This document shows, piece after piece, positions 17,334 through 26,125 of a stretch of DNA of 64,000 bases; position 1 is the first letter of the stretch, and every line of letters begins with the position of its first letter. Source of the DNA: Streptomyces sp. NBC_00250 (lineage in GTDB: Bacteria; Actinomycetota; Actinomycetes; Streptomycetales; Streptomycetaceae); contig NZ_CP108088.1 in NCBI RefSeq assembly GCF_036192275.1, positions 8,790,001 through 8,854,000 on the forward strand. Direction: 5' to 3'. The notes beneath the pieces are model-generated. The model saw nothing but the letters and a program-made list of their open reading frames with translations. It was not told where the DNA came from and did no database searches. The position numbers and the translations under genes were made by a program.

Positions 17334-18656
17334 TCATGCGGGGTTCTTCACGTCCGCCAGGTAGTTCGCACCGATGAGGCAGTCGCGCATCTCGTAGCGG
17401 GGCGCGACGGACCCGGTCCAGCGGAGGAAGCCGGTCGCCCCGGTCGCGGCCGACATGTCGATGAACCGGCAACCGTCGTACAGGACCTTGCCGTTGGTGG
17501 TGGCGGTGGAACCCGTCCCCACCCGGTGCGAGCCCATGAGACCGCAGTCCACGTACCGGACCATCGGACCGCGGGCGCCGTTGGCGTTGAAGTCGTACAC
17601 GTGCGTCACCGCGTCCGGAGCCCAGGACTTGAAGCTCAGCGCGGTGTCGTCGCACGACTCGAAGGTGATGTTCCCCTTGTACCACCGGGAGTCGATCACC
17701 TTGTGGCCGACACCGCGCAGCTCGAACCGGATGCCCTGCGCGTACAGACGCGAGACCGAGTCGGCCCGGGTGGTCGCGTCGGCGGTCAGCTCGAAGAACG
17801 TACCGGTCGACGTGGCGTCGGTGAGGATGTAGGAACCGCCGATGAAGTTCATCGAACCGCCCCGGTTGTTCCTCACGAACACGCCGGACTGGTACTCCAC
17901 CTTGCAGTCACGGAACCAGTAGTTGAGGAACTGGTCCTGCTGCGTCGAGGACGGCGTCATCCCCATGACGAGGAAGGCGTCGGAGTACGATCCGCCGACC
18001 TGGCAGTGGTCCCAGCCCATCTCGCTGTTCAGGTTGGACGTGGTCGCCGGGCCGTCCAGGCCGATGCCGCGCTTCCAGCTGCCGCGCCACTCGACGTCGG
18101 TGTACCAGGTGTCCTGGACGCCGTAGTCGGCCGACGAGTAGGCGTAGTTGAAGCTCGACGTGGCGTTGGTGCTGGTGAACGTGAGCCCGGAGATCCGGAT
18201 GTTCTTGTAGCGCTGGTAGTTCGTCCACAGCGTCGTGTCGTTCGCCGCGGGCGAGTACACGATCCGCGACAGCCGCTTGCCGTAGCCGGTGATCGACACG
18301 CCGTCGACGATGCCCCCGTTGCCCTCGCCGTTGACGTTCGGGAGGAGCGAGTCCGGCTGGGTCAGGAGATACGTGCCGGGCGGGACGACCAGCACCTTCT
18401 TCGGGATCGCCCCCGAGATCGGGCCGGGCTGGAACGAGGCCAGCACCTCGGCGGCGGCCGCGCGGAACGCGGCGTCACTCGGGGTGGCACCGGTCGGGTC
18501 CGCGCCCTTGCTGATGACGTCGACGCTGTACGGGTCGTCCCCGGAGCCCGCCGCGTACGCCGTGCCGCTCCCCATCGTCACCGCTCCGGCCGCGACGCCG
18601 ACTCCGGCGGTCGCGATGCCGCGCATGACGGAACGGCGGTCCATGCTTCTGGTCAT
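17334..18656 (-). CDS. Tat-exported right-handed beta-helix protein (pectate lyase/GH28-like fold)
   Basis: 440 residues. Twin-arginine signal DRRSVMRGIATAGVG with cleavage near AYAAG. The mature protein begins with a GH28/pectate-lyase-3-type entry (YSVDVISKGADPTGATPSDAAF), then VVPPGTYLL and many short beta-helix rungs rich in Asn, Gly and aromatic residues. Catalytic residues are not obvious, so the polymer and reaction are unknown. ATG 18656 with GGGGGA upstream was chosen; an upstream in-frame start adds 17 residues ahead of the Tat signal. Confidence 0.8.
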   Translation of the reverse strand: MTRSMDRRSVMRGIATAGVGVAAGAVTMGSGTAYAAGSGDDPYSVDVISKGADPTGATPSDAAFRAAAAEVLASFQPGPISGAIPKKVLVVPPGTYLLTQPDSLLPNVNGEGNGGIVDGVSITGYGKRLSRIVYSPAANDTTLWTNYQRYKNIRISGLTFTSTNATSSFNYAYSSADYGVQDTWYTDVEWRGSWKRGIGLDGPATTSNLNSEMGWDHCQVGGSYSDAFLVMGMTPSSTQQDQFLNYWFRDCKVEYQSGVFVRNNRGGSMNFIGGSYILTDATSTGTFFELTADATTRADSVSRLYAQGIRFELRGVGHKVIDSRWYKGNITFESCDDTALSFKSWAPDAVTHVYDFNANGARGPMVRYVDCGLMGSHRVGTGSTATTNGKVLYDGCRFIDMSAATGATGFLRWTGSVAPRYEMRDCLIGANYLADVKNPA

Positions 18657-18910
18657 TTCTTTTTCCCCCAAAGCAATGATCATGAAAAAGACATGACATG
18701 GGAACACGGGGGAGTTGCGAACGCAAGATCGAATTCACGTTTCGCTCGGCGAAGCCCACCAGGAACCACCGGATCCCGCTGGGCGCCCTTCGACAGCTCC
18801 TCTCCGGTCACCCCGGCGTGAGCTGCGCCGTCGCATGTAACGTGCCACGGAACGGAGTTACCGCGTCGAGGCGGGCCCAGTCGAGCCGGGGGACCAGGGG
18901 AGGGGCCGGT

Positions 18911-21040
18911 ATGTTGGAGATCATGGCGCTCAGCGCGCTCACCACATTCCTGTTGGGGGTGGGCAACGGTGCCACCGGGGAGCTCGGCAAGCAACTGGCC
19001 CTCTCCACCGGTGCCTTGGCGAGACGGACCCTCGGCCGCGCGACCCCCCTGCCGCCCGACCCGGCGGGCCGGGCGGAACTGGCCGGCCGACTCCACGCCC
19101 GCATCAGCGGTGACCCCCGGCAGGCGGCCGAGTGGGCCCTCCTCGTACAGAGCTCGCCCGAAGCGTCGACACACCTCGCGATCGGCGGCCTGCCGCCCGC
19201 ACCACGCGAGTTCGTCAACCGCGACGACGTCGTCAGGCAGTTGCTGAAGGAGGCGACCCGGCCCTGGGAGGGCAGCCCCCGCGTGGCCCTGCTGTACGGG
19301 CCGCCCGGCATCGGCACCTCCGCCACCGCCCTGCGTCTCGGCGCCCTCTGCCAGGCACGCTTCCCCGACGGGCAGTTCCACGTCGACCTCCGGGACACGG
19401 GCGCGAACGACGGAGCGGAGCCGGCCGCGGTCCTGCTGCGGCTGCTCCTCAGGATGGGCGTGGACCGGGACCGGATGCCGGCCACCGAGGCGGGCCGCGA
19501 AGAGCTCTACCGCCGGCTCACCGCGGGCAAGCAGGTGCTCGTCGTGATCGACCACGCGTCCTCGCCCGCCCAGGTCCGCGGTCTCGTCCCGTCCACACCC
19601 GACGTCTTCCTCCTGGTCGTCGTGTCCGGCCCGCCGTTCACGCTCGACGCCGAACGCGTCCCCGTGTCCCCGCTCAGCGACCGCCACGCGAAGAAGCTGC
19701 TGCGCGGCGAGGTCGGACGGGAGCGGGCCGCCCGCGCCAAGGCACAGCTGCCCGGCCTGCTCGACCGCTGCGCGGGCAACGCGCTCTCCCTCAAGACCGA
19801 GGCGATGCGCCTCCTCGCCGACGACACCGGCGCCCCCGAATCCGGGGCCGAGCCCCCGGCGCTCAACCCCGTGCAGCGAGCGGCCCACCGCGCATCTCGC
19901 CGGATCACCCCCGAAGCCTCACGGCTGTGCCGCCTGACCGCACTCGCCGCATGGCCGTCCATCAGCCCCGCCCTCGCGGCCGCCGCCGCGGACCTCGAAG
20001 ACGAGCACGAGGCCGACCGGCTGCTCGCCGAGGCGGCCGAGGCCCGCCTCCTGGAGCCGCTCCCCGACCGGCGCTACCGGTTCCGGCCCGCGGTACGGCG
20101 CTACTTGGCCGACACCGCCGTTCCCGAACACGGCATCCCGGAATGCGCCGCAGCGGTGGACCGGGTGCTCGCGCTTCTCCTGAACCGGGTGCTGCACGCG
20201 GCGCACGCGGCCCTCCCGCAGAGCTGGCGCACCGAACCGGCGCCGGAGCGAGGCGACGCCTGCCGAGACGAGAAGGAGGGCCTCGCGGTACTGGCGGCGG
20301 AAGTGGGCAACGTCGTATGCGCCGTGTCGGTGGCCGAGGAGTATCGGCGCACCACCACGGCGCTCCGCCTGGCCCGCGCGCTGTGGCCGCTGCAGCTGAA
20401 GGCCGGGTACGGGGACGAGGTGCTTCCGGCGCTTCGCGTCGCCGCCCGCTGTGCCGATGAGCAGGACCGGAGCGATGTGGACCACCGTACGGCGGGGGCG
20501 CTGCACTTCCAGCTCGCCCACTGCCTCGGCGAACTGGGTCGCCGGGAGCATGCCGAGCGCGCGGCTCACGCCGCCGTCGCCCACGAGCGAGCGGCCGACC
20601 ACCTCCGGGGCGAGGCGTCGTCCGTGGAACTGCTCGGACTGCTCGACCTGGGCCGCTGGGAGTACGAGACGGCGTACGAACGCTTCACCGAGGCGGAGCG
20701 GATCTACCGCCGCATCGCCCCGGGCCAGGAGGGCGCCGAAGACCTGCCGCGTGCCCTGGCACTGGCCGGACGTCACCAGGGCCGGGCCCTGCGGGGCCTG
20801 GGGCGGTGGGACGAATCCCGCCGTCTGCTGGAAGCCGCGGGAGACTTCTTCGTACGGCAGGGAGAGACGTACAACCGGGCCCGCGTCCTCACCGACCTCG
20901 CGGAGCTGCTGCACGAGACGGGGGACAACGCGGCGGCGCTCACCCGGATCACCGAGGCGGAACGCCTTCTGCCGGAGGCCGCGGCGCCGCACCTCCGGTA
21001 CCTGGAGGGGCTGCGGCGACGCTGCGAGGACGCCCCCTAG
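18911..21040 (+). CDS. STAND-like NTPase/TPR regulator with degenerate P-loop
   Basis: 709 residues. A hydrophobic N-terminal segment (MALSALTTFLLGVGNG) precedes an NB-ARC-like core: YGPPGIGTSATAL near residue 128, VLVVIDHASSPAQVRGL near residue 210, then a winged-helix region and C-terminal TPR repeats (residues ~560-705). Similar Streptomyces proteins are signalling NTPases related to AfsR. Here the Walker A lysine is replaced by Thr (GIGTS) and the usual DD/DN pair is DH, so ATP hydrolysis is doubtful. Start at ATG 18911 after GGGGAGGGG. Its TAG shares the CTAG at 21037-21040 with the convergent gene's stop. Confidence 0.8.
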   Translation: MLEIMALSALTTFLLGVGNGATGELGKQLALSTGALARRTLGRATPLPPDPAGRAELAGRLHARISGDPRQAAEWALLVQSSPEASTHLAIGGLPPAPREFVNRDDVVRQLLKEATRPWEGSPRVALLYGPPGIGTSATALRLGALCQARFPDGQFHVDLRDTGANDGAEPAAVLLRLLLRMGVDRDRMPATEAGREELYRRLTAGKQVLVVIDHASSPAQVRGLVPSTPDVFLLVVVSGPPFTLDAERVPVSPLSDRHAKKLLRGEVGRERAARAKAQLPGLLDRCAGNALSLKTEAMRLLADDTGAPESGAEPPALNPVQRAAHRASRRITPEASRLCRLTALAAWPSISPALAAAAADLEDEHEADRLLAEAAEARLLEPLPDRRYRFRPAVRRYLADTAVPEHGIPECAAAVDRVLALLLNRVLHAAHAALPQSWRTEPAPERGDACRDEKEGLAVLAAEVGNVVCAVSVAEEYRRTTTALRLARALWPLQLKAGYGDEVLPALRVAARCADEQDRSDVDHRTAGALHFQLAHCLGELGRREHAERAAHAAVAHERAADHLRGEASSVELLGLLDLGRWEYETAYERFTEAERIYRRIAPGQEGAEDLPRALALAGRHQGRALRGLGRWDESRRLLEAAGDFFVRQGETYNRARVLTDLAELLHETGDNAAALTRITEAERLLPEAAAPHLRYLEGLRRRCEDAP

Positions 21041-22883
21041 GTCGAGTGTGCGACGGTCACCGGGTGCACGCCGGTGGCCGTACGCACCCGGAGCGTGAGT
21101 GCCGCACCCTCCGCGCCGTCGCCCGTGCCGCCCCGCGCGAGCCAGGCGTACAGCGCGGACGCGTAGACCGCCGGGTCGGCATCCGCGCCGGCCGTCGCGG
21201 AGAGCGCGAAGAGACCCTGCGCCCGAGTGCGCACCGTGCAGGTGTCCGGGCCGGTCACGTACGCGGCGACCGCGCAGTGCGGATGCCGCCGCAGTACCTC
21301 GGCCGTCCACAGCTCCGGACTTCCGAAGCGCGGATCGTCGTGGCGCCCGTCACGCGTGATCACCTCCGCCGACTCCAGATCCCCGGGATCGCGGGTGTCC
21401 TCGTGCACGGCCAGGTGCGTCTCGCCCATCGCGTCGTACGGGTGCTCCGTGGAGCGCTCGATCTCGATGTCCGAGCCGTCCACGCGCGTCCGCACCCGCA
21501 ACGGAGCCGTCCGCCTCGGCGGGGTGTACGGAGGGAGGGGCAGCGGCTCCAGCGAAGCGGGCGCCGAGGGCTCGGACAGGTCCATCAGCGCGTAGAAGTG
21601 GCGCCGCAGCAGCCCTGCCGACCTGCCCGGAGCCGAGGACACGAACTCGGCCGGGTCCGCGACCGGACCATGCCCGGCCGGCAGCGCATCCACCTGCGGC
21701 CGGAGGGGGCCGTACGGGTCGAGCCGTGGCGCCTCCCGGACGAAGGCCGCCAGCGGGGACTCCGGGTCGAGCCGCTCCCGCCCCTCCGTCGCCAGCAGCA
21801 CCGGGGTGCCGAGGGCCGAGGCGTAGTACGAGACCGCGCCGAAGTCGCCCAGGACGAGATCGGCGGCGAGGAGGGCCTGTCGCCAGGCGTGGACGGGGTC
21901 GACGAGCGTGAGCCCGGCGCGTCGGGCCCGGTCCAGCCAGGCCCGGATCTGGCCCGGGCCGTGGCCGTACCAGATGTTCGGGTGGAGCACGGCGGCCAGC
22001 CGGTAGTCGTCGGCGGGGAGCTCGGCGGCGAGCCGGGGGAGCAGCCCCGGCAGGATGTCCCGACCGCCGTCACCGTAGGCGTCACCGCCGTTGCCGAAGA
22101 GCCCCTCGGGGTTCCAGGTGGAGTTCACGACGACGAGCCGCTGCCCTTGTCGCACGCCCAGCGCGCGCCTGTACCGGTCCCGGTACGGGCGGGCGGCGAG
22201 CATGCGGTCGAAGCAGGGGTCACCGGCGAGTACGGCAGCGGGTACCGCTTCGGGGCATGTGCGGGTCAACCGCTCGACCTGCTCCGGGTGGGAGAGGACG
22301 AGCCCGTCCACGAACGGTCTGCCGTCCGCCAGAAGCCACTCCGGCGAAAGACCGAACGTCGGCTCCCGGCTCTCGGCTCTCGGCTCTCGGCTCTCGGCTC
22401 TCGGCTCTCGGCTCTCGGCTCTCGGCTCTCGGCTCCCGGCTCCCGGCTCCCGGCTCCCGGCTCCCGGCTCCCGGCTCCCGGCTCCCGGCTCCCGGCTCCC
22501 GGCAGCGCCAGCCTTTTAGTGTATCCGACACCGTGCGAGAGAACGGACAACTTGCCTTTGACAGTGGCCAGTTCACCGCCGAAGCTCGCGGAGATCGCGA
22601 GATCGACCGGCGTGGAGAGCGCCTGTTCCCACGGCAGCTCGGGCAGCTCCCAGTCGGCGAGTACCTCACGGATGCCGCCCTGAAAGGCCGAGGACCCCGT
22701 CGATGTGACAAGGAGCTGGACACGGAAGTCGTCGTGGAAAAGGGCCAGCAGGTCCTGCAGCCGCCCCGCCGAGGTGACGTTGTGGACCACGAGCAGCACA
22801 CGGCGCTGGACGGTCCTGCTGGCCCACCGGTGAGAGCCTTCCCCCACCGGCACGCGTATCGGCAGGGATGCGGCGCGCCCCAC
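21037..22883 (-). pseudogene. Glycosyltransferase-like gene, frame-shifted by a heptanucleotide repeat (possible phase-variable gene)
   Basis: Two halves of one protein lie in different leftward frames. The N-terminal half starts at GTG 22883 (GGAGG 6 bases ahead) and runs RRVLLVVHNVTSAGRLQDLL through VLSHGVGYTKRLALPG into the repeat. The C-terminal half follows in another frame as TFGLSPEWLLADGRPFVDG, then LVLSHPEQVERL to 21037. Between them lie 20 copies of a 7-bp unit (22361-22500), in which all frames are open. With 20 copies the frames do not match; 18 or 21 copies would join them into one ~610-residue protein. The C-terminal half (VNSTWNPEGLFG, LHPNIWYGHG, GDFGAVSYYASALGTPVLLA) resembles CDP-glycerol glycerophosphotransferase/GT-B enzymes. 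Could be a contingency locus, a decayed gene or an assembly copy-number error. Confidence 0.75.
22361..22500 (-). repeat. Heptanucleotide tandem repeat, 20 copies
   Basis: Plus-strand units: one GGCTCCC (22361-22367), nine GGCTCTC (22368-22430), ten GGCTCCC (22431-22500). On the coding strand it encodes cycling Ser-Arg-Glu-Pro-Gly-Ala-Gly in every frame, because 7 and 3 are coprime. Total length of 140 leaves the gene out of frame. Confidence 0.97.
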
Positions 22884-22960
22884 TCATGACCTCCGAAGTG
22901 AACGTCGTGTCGTGTCGTGCTGTGCTGTCTCGTGGTCTGTCGTGTCGTCGAGTGGACACC

Positions 22961-24916
22961 TTAACGAGTCGTTCCACGGTCAGGCGCCGACGGCGGCGCC
23001 TCGGACGGTGTCCGTCCCGCCGTCGGCGACCCCGCTCGGCCGAGTAGCTCGGCGAGGCCCGCGCGGGTGGCCGCGACGACGACGCGGTCACCGGGGTGGA
23101 GCACGTATCCGGGGTGGAGGTCCCACAGCAGCCCGGGCGGCTCGGCGGCGGCGGTGGTCTCCGGCGCGTCCGGAGGTTCGGGCGGGTCCGGAGCGCTCGT
23201 GTCGAGGGCCAGGACGCGCCACGCGCCGGGGCGGAACGCCTCCGCGACCGTGCTGCCCTCGAGCTGGGGCTGCCCGGCGATGTCGAGGGCGGCGAAGACG
23301 AGGACCCGGCGTTCGACCGCGATCGCTCCCAGGATCTGGCGGCCCATCATCGCGGTGGCGAAGGCTGGAGCGGCGAGCGTCGACACGCTGCGGCTGCGGG
23401 TGAGCGCGTCGGGGTGGGCCGCGCGCAGGGTGCGGTAGACGGTGGACGCGAAGTCGTCGTCGTACAGGCGCAGGGCCACGAGCAGGTCCGGATTGAGCGT
23501 GCGCGCGTACAGGGCGGCTTCCAGGTTGGTGGTGTCGGCGCTGGTGAGGGCGAGCAGGGCGCGTGCGCGGTGGATCTTGGCGGCCTCCAGGACCCCCTCC
23601 TGTGTGACGTCGCCGAGGACGACGGGGACGCGCAGGGTGCGGGCATGGGCGATGCCCCGGGCCTCGGGGTCGTCTTCCACGCACACCACGGGCACGCCGA
23701 GCTCGTGCAGCCGCACCAGGACGCGGGTGCCGACGCGCCCGAGGCCCAGGAGGACGACGTGGCCGGTGAGGCCGCGTGGCGGGCGCCGGAGAGCGGCGGC
23801 GCTGCGGTAGGCGCCGAGTGCTTCGAGGGAGCCCGCGATCAGCAGGGGCAGCAGAACGAGACCGAGGAGCCCGGCGAGGATCTGGAGGACCTGGCGGGCG
23901 GTGGGTTCGCCGACCGCGGGGTCTCCGATCGCGAAGAGGTCGAGCAGCGTGAGGTACGCGGCGTGCAGCAGGTGGTCCCCGGTGGTCACCGCGGACGTGA
24001 CGGCGAGCGCCACGACGGCGGCGCAGACGCCCGCCAGGGCCCATCGCACCCGGGGGGAGAGGAGTTCACGGGGCGAGGCGCCGCGGCTCTCCCGGCGCCG
24101 GGGCAGGACCGGTTCGTGGCCGATGGCCTCCAGGACGACGGTGCCGTGCCCGGCCGCCGCCCGTACCTCGGCGTCGTCGGGCAACAGCCGGGGTGCGAGC
24201 CGCCCGCTGCGGTCGGAGCCGTCCGCACCGGCGGGGTCGTTCGTCGTCGACGACAGCAGGGCCAGGGTGACGAGGCCGGGATCGGCCGAGCCGTCGGGCT
24301 CGGCGGGCCCGCGTTCGGCGGGTATCCGTTCGGCGGCGCGCAGCAGCAGCCCGTCGGCCTGGACGATCTTGCGCGTTCCGGTGACGGCCGTGGCGGCCAG
24401 CGCGGGGGCGGCGGTGTCCGCGTCGGAGAGGACGATCGTGGTGGCGTCGTGACCGTCGCCGTCCGCGGCCGGGTCCGGCCGGCCGCGCGCCTGGTCGAGG
24501 AGTTCGGCCATGCGGCGGCCGAGGTTGCGGTTGTACATCCGGAGGACCAGGCGGAGGTGCGGGTTCAGCCGGCGGGCCAGGAACGCGGCCCGCATGTTGA
24601 CCTCGTCGTCCTCGTAGAGCAGGGCGAGCGCCTGGGCCCGGCGTACGCCCGCCTCGATGAGGGTGGGCTCGTCGGGAGGGATCCGGTCGGCGTGCTGGAC
24701 GCGCACGCGTGCGTCGGCGATGTCCGGTCCGCCGCCGGTGGGCGTGACCAGGACGACGTCCTGCCGGTACACCTCGGCCAGTTCACCGGCGATGCGGTGC
24801 GCGAGCGCGTCGTCCCCGCACACCACCATGTGTCCGTCCCGCGGCGCGGTCGGCCCGGCGGGAGGCGCACTCCCCGCGGTCTGCCGACGAGGGACCTGAC
24901 GGGGTACGGCGGGCAT
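22961..24916 (-). CDS. Two-RCK-domain ion-channel-like protein (CASTOR/POLLUX type)
   Basis: 651 residues. N-terminal NAD-binding/RCK domain (HMVVCGDDALAHRIAGELAEVY), two membrane helices (WALAGVCAAVVALAVTSAV near 295 and a Leu-rich LLGLVLLPLLIAGS near 360), then a second TrkA-N domain (GHVVLLGLGRVGTRVLVRLHELG) and a TrkA-C-like end. This is the order of CASTOR/POLLUX-type channels. The re-entrant segment TLLDLFAIGDPAVGE lacks a canonical potassium filter (TVGYGD), so ion selectivity is open. ATG 24916 preceded by GAGAGG. Not in an operon. Confidence 0.82.
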   Translation of the reverse strand: MPAVPRQVPRRQTAGSAPPAGPTAPRDGHMVVCGDDALAHRIAGELAEVYRQDVVLVTPTGGGPDIADARVRVQHADRIPPDEPTLIEAGVRRAQALALLYEDDEVNMRAAFLARRLNPHLRLVLRMYNRNLGRRMAELLDQARGRPDPAADGDGHDATTIVLSDADTAAPALAATAVTGTRKIVQADGLLLRAAERIPAERGPAEPDGSADPGLVTLALLSSTTNDPAGADGSDRSGRLAPRLLPDDAEVRAAAGHGTVVLEAIGHEPVLPRRRESRGASPRELLSPRVRWALAGVCAAVVALAVTSAVTTGDHLLHAAYLTLLDLFAIGDPAVGEPTARQVLQILAGLLGLVLLPLLIAGSLEALGAYRSAAALRRPPRGLTGHVVLLGLGRVGTRVLVRLHELGVPVVCVEDDPEARGIAHARTLRVPVVLGDVTQEGVLEAAKIHRARALLALTSADTTNLEAALYARTLNPDLLVALRLYDDDFASTVYRTLRAAHPDALTRSRSVSTLAAPAFATAMMGRQILGAIAVERRVLVFAALDIAGQPQLEGSTVAEAFRPGAWRVLALDTSAPDPPEPPDAPETTAAAEPPGLLWDLHPGYVLHPGDRVVVAATRAGLAELLGRAGSPTAGRTPSEAPPSAPDRGTTR

Positions 24917-25081
24917 GGTCGCCTCTCGTCCGGATGCTGACCGGGTCCTGGTCCTGGTCGGCGACGCCGCTCCCACCCTTCCAGCCGAACCGGTGCTTCG
25001 GCATGGGTGCTGACACCCAACTTGGCTGCCACGGACGACCTTTGCCGAGGTGTCCAGCCCCGGGCGTCGGCACGAACGGTG

Positions 25082-25963
25082 TCACTCCGAGGCGACCGAC
25101 CTCCCCTCGCGCCAGGCCGTCTCCACGGCGGCCGGGATGTCCGTGACGGGGAACTGCACGTGCCGGACGGTCCGTTCGCGGTCCAGGACCAGGATCGCCC
25201 GCTTCAGGCGGAGGGCCTGGCCCGCGCGGAACGTCGGCAGTCGGAGCGCCGCCGACAGTCCGTTGTCCATGTCGGAGAGGAGCGGGAAGGGGGTCTCCTC
25301 GGCCGCCGCGAACGCCCGCTGTTCGTCCGGGCGTTGCGTGCTGATGCCGCGCACCGCGACGCCGGCCGCCGTGAACCTCTCGTACGCCTCCCGGAACAGC
25401 CGGTTCTCCAGGGTGCAGCCCGCCGTGCCGGGGATGTCGAGCCAGTCGTCGGGGAGCGGGCCCGGCCGGCCGGTCGCCGGGTAGCAGAACAGGACGGTGG
25501 CGGCGGCTCCGGCGTCGACGGGGTCCAGCGGCGTACCCGTGTGCGCGGGCAGGGTGAGCCGGGGCAGCCGGGTGCCGGGCAGGTCGTGGACGCGGTGGGC
25601 CTCGGCGCTCCGCTCGTCGGCGGACGCGGTGAGCGAACCGTCGCCGAGCAGCCAGCGGTCGGCCCAGTCCTGCATCGAGACCAGGACGGGGAGCAGCGCG
25701 CGCCCGGCATCGCTGAGCCGGTACTCGAACCGGACCGGCCCCTCCTGGTACGGGACCTTGTCGAGGACTCCGCTGTCGACGAGGTGGTTCAGCCGCTCGG
25801 TGAGGACCTTGCGGGAGATGTCCAGCTCGCGCTGGAGCTCGTCGAAGCGGTGCCGCCCCCGTGCCGTCTCGCGGACGAGGAGCAGGCTCCACCAGTCGCC
25901 GACGACGGCCGCGGCCTGGGCGATGGCGCAGGCGGCGTCGCGGTCGGGCACCGCTCGTCCCAT
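25082..25963 (-). CDS. HxlR-type regulator fused to a peroxiredoxin domain
   Basis: 293 residues. The N-terminal ~110 residues are an HxlR winged helix (GDWWSLLLVRETARGRHRFDELQRELDISRKVLTERLNHLV). The C-terminal ~170 residues are a thioredoxin-fold AhpC/Prx-Q-like domain with GTAGCTLENRLFREAYERF, which places a peroxidatic-type cysteine in the GCT-x-E context. The fusion suggests direct redox or thiol sensing. ATG 25963 has GAGGAGG 7 bases ahead. Divergent from an ABC exporter across two matching operators (26045-26087), so it probably controls itself and that exporter. Confidence 0.88.
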   Translation of the reverse strand: MGRAVPDRDAACAIAQAAAVVGDWWSLLLVRETARGRHRFDELQRELDISRKVLTERLNHLVDSGVLDKVPYQEGPVRFEYRLSDAGRALLPVLVSMQDWADRWLLGDGSLTASADERSAEAHRVHDLPGTRLPRLTLPAHTGTPLDPVDAGAAATVLFCYPATGRPGPLPDDWLDIPGTAGCTLENRLFREAYERFTAAGVAVRGISTQRPDEQRAFAAAEETPFPLLSDMDNGLSAALRLPTFRAGQALRLKRAILVLDRERTVRHVQFPVTDIPAAVETAWREGRSVASE

Positions 25964-26044
25964 GACGTGTCCTCCTCGTTCGGGCGACCGGTCCGTGTCG
26001 GATCCGTGTCCGGTCCGTAGGCGATCCATCTTGCGCCATCGAGT

Positions 26045-26087
26045 GAGTTCCCGATAGAAACTCATTGTAAGTTCCCAATGGGAACTC
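26045..26087. promoter_or_regulatory. Twin 19-bp operators for the HxlR fusion regulator
   Basis: Two dyads, 26045-26063 (GAGTT...AACTC arms) and 26069-26087 (AGTTCCC-AAT-GGGAACT core), match each other at 15 of 19 positions when read in the same direction. Centres are 24 bp apart, so both lie on similar helix faces. They fill the divergent promoter region between the regulator and the ABC permease gene. Confidence 0.7.
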
Positions 26088-26125
26088 GCTCGGTTCCACT
26101 ATTTCTCGGGGGAGGGATCCGTTTC

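Noticed and set aside
22361..22500. CRISPR-like regular repeats.
   Set aside because: Units are 7 bp with no spacers; this is a microsatellite-type tandem repeat.
26078..26125. Upstream ATG (26078) as start of the ABC permease.
   Set aside because: It lies within the second operator and lacks a ribosome site, whereas ATG 26126 has GGAGGG at proper distance.
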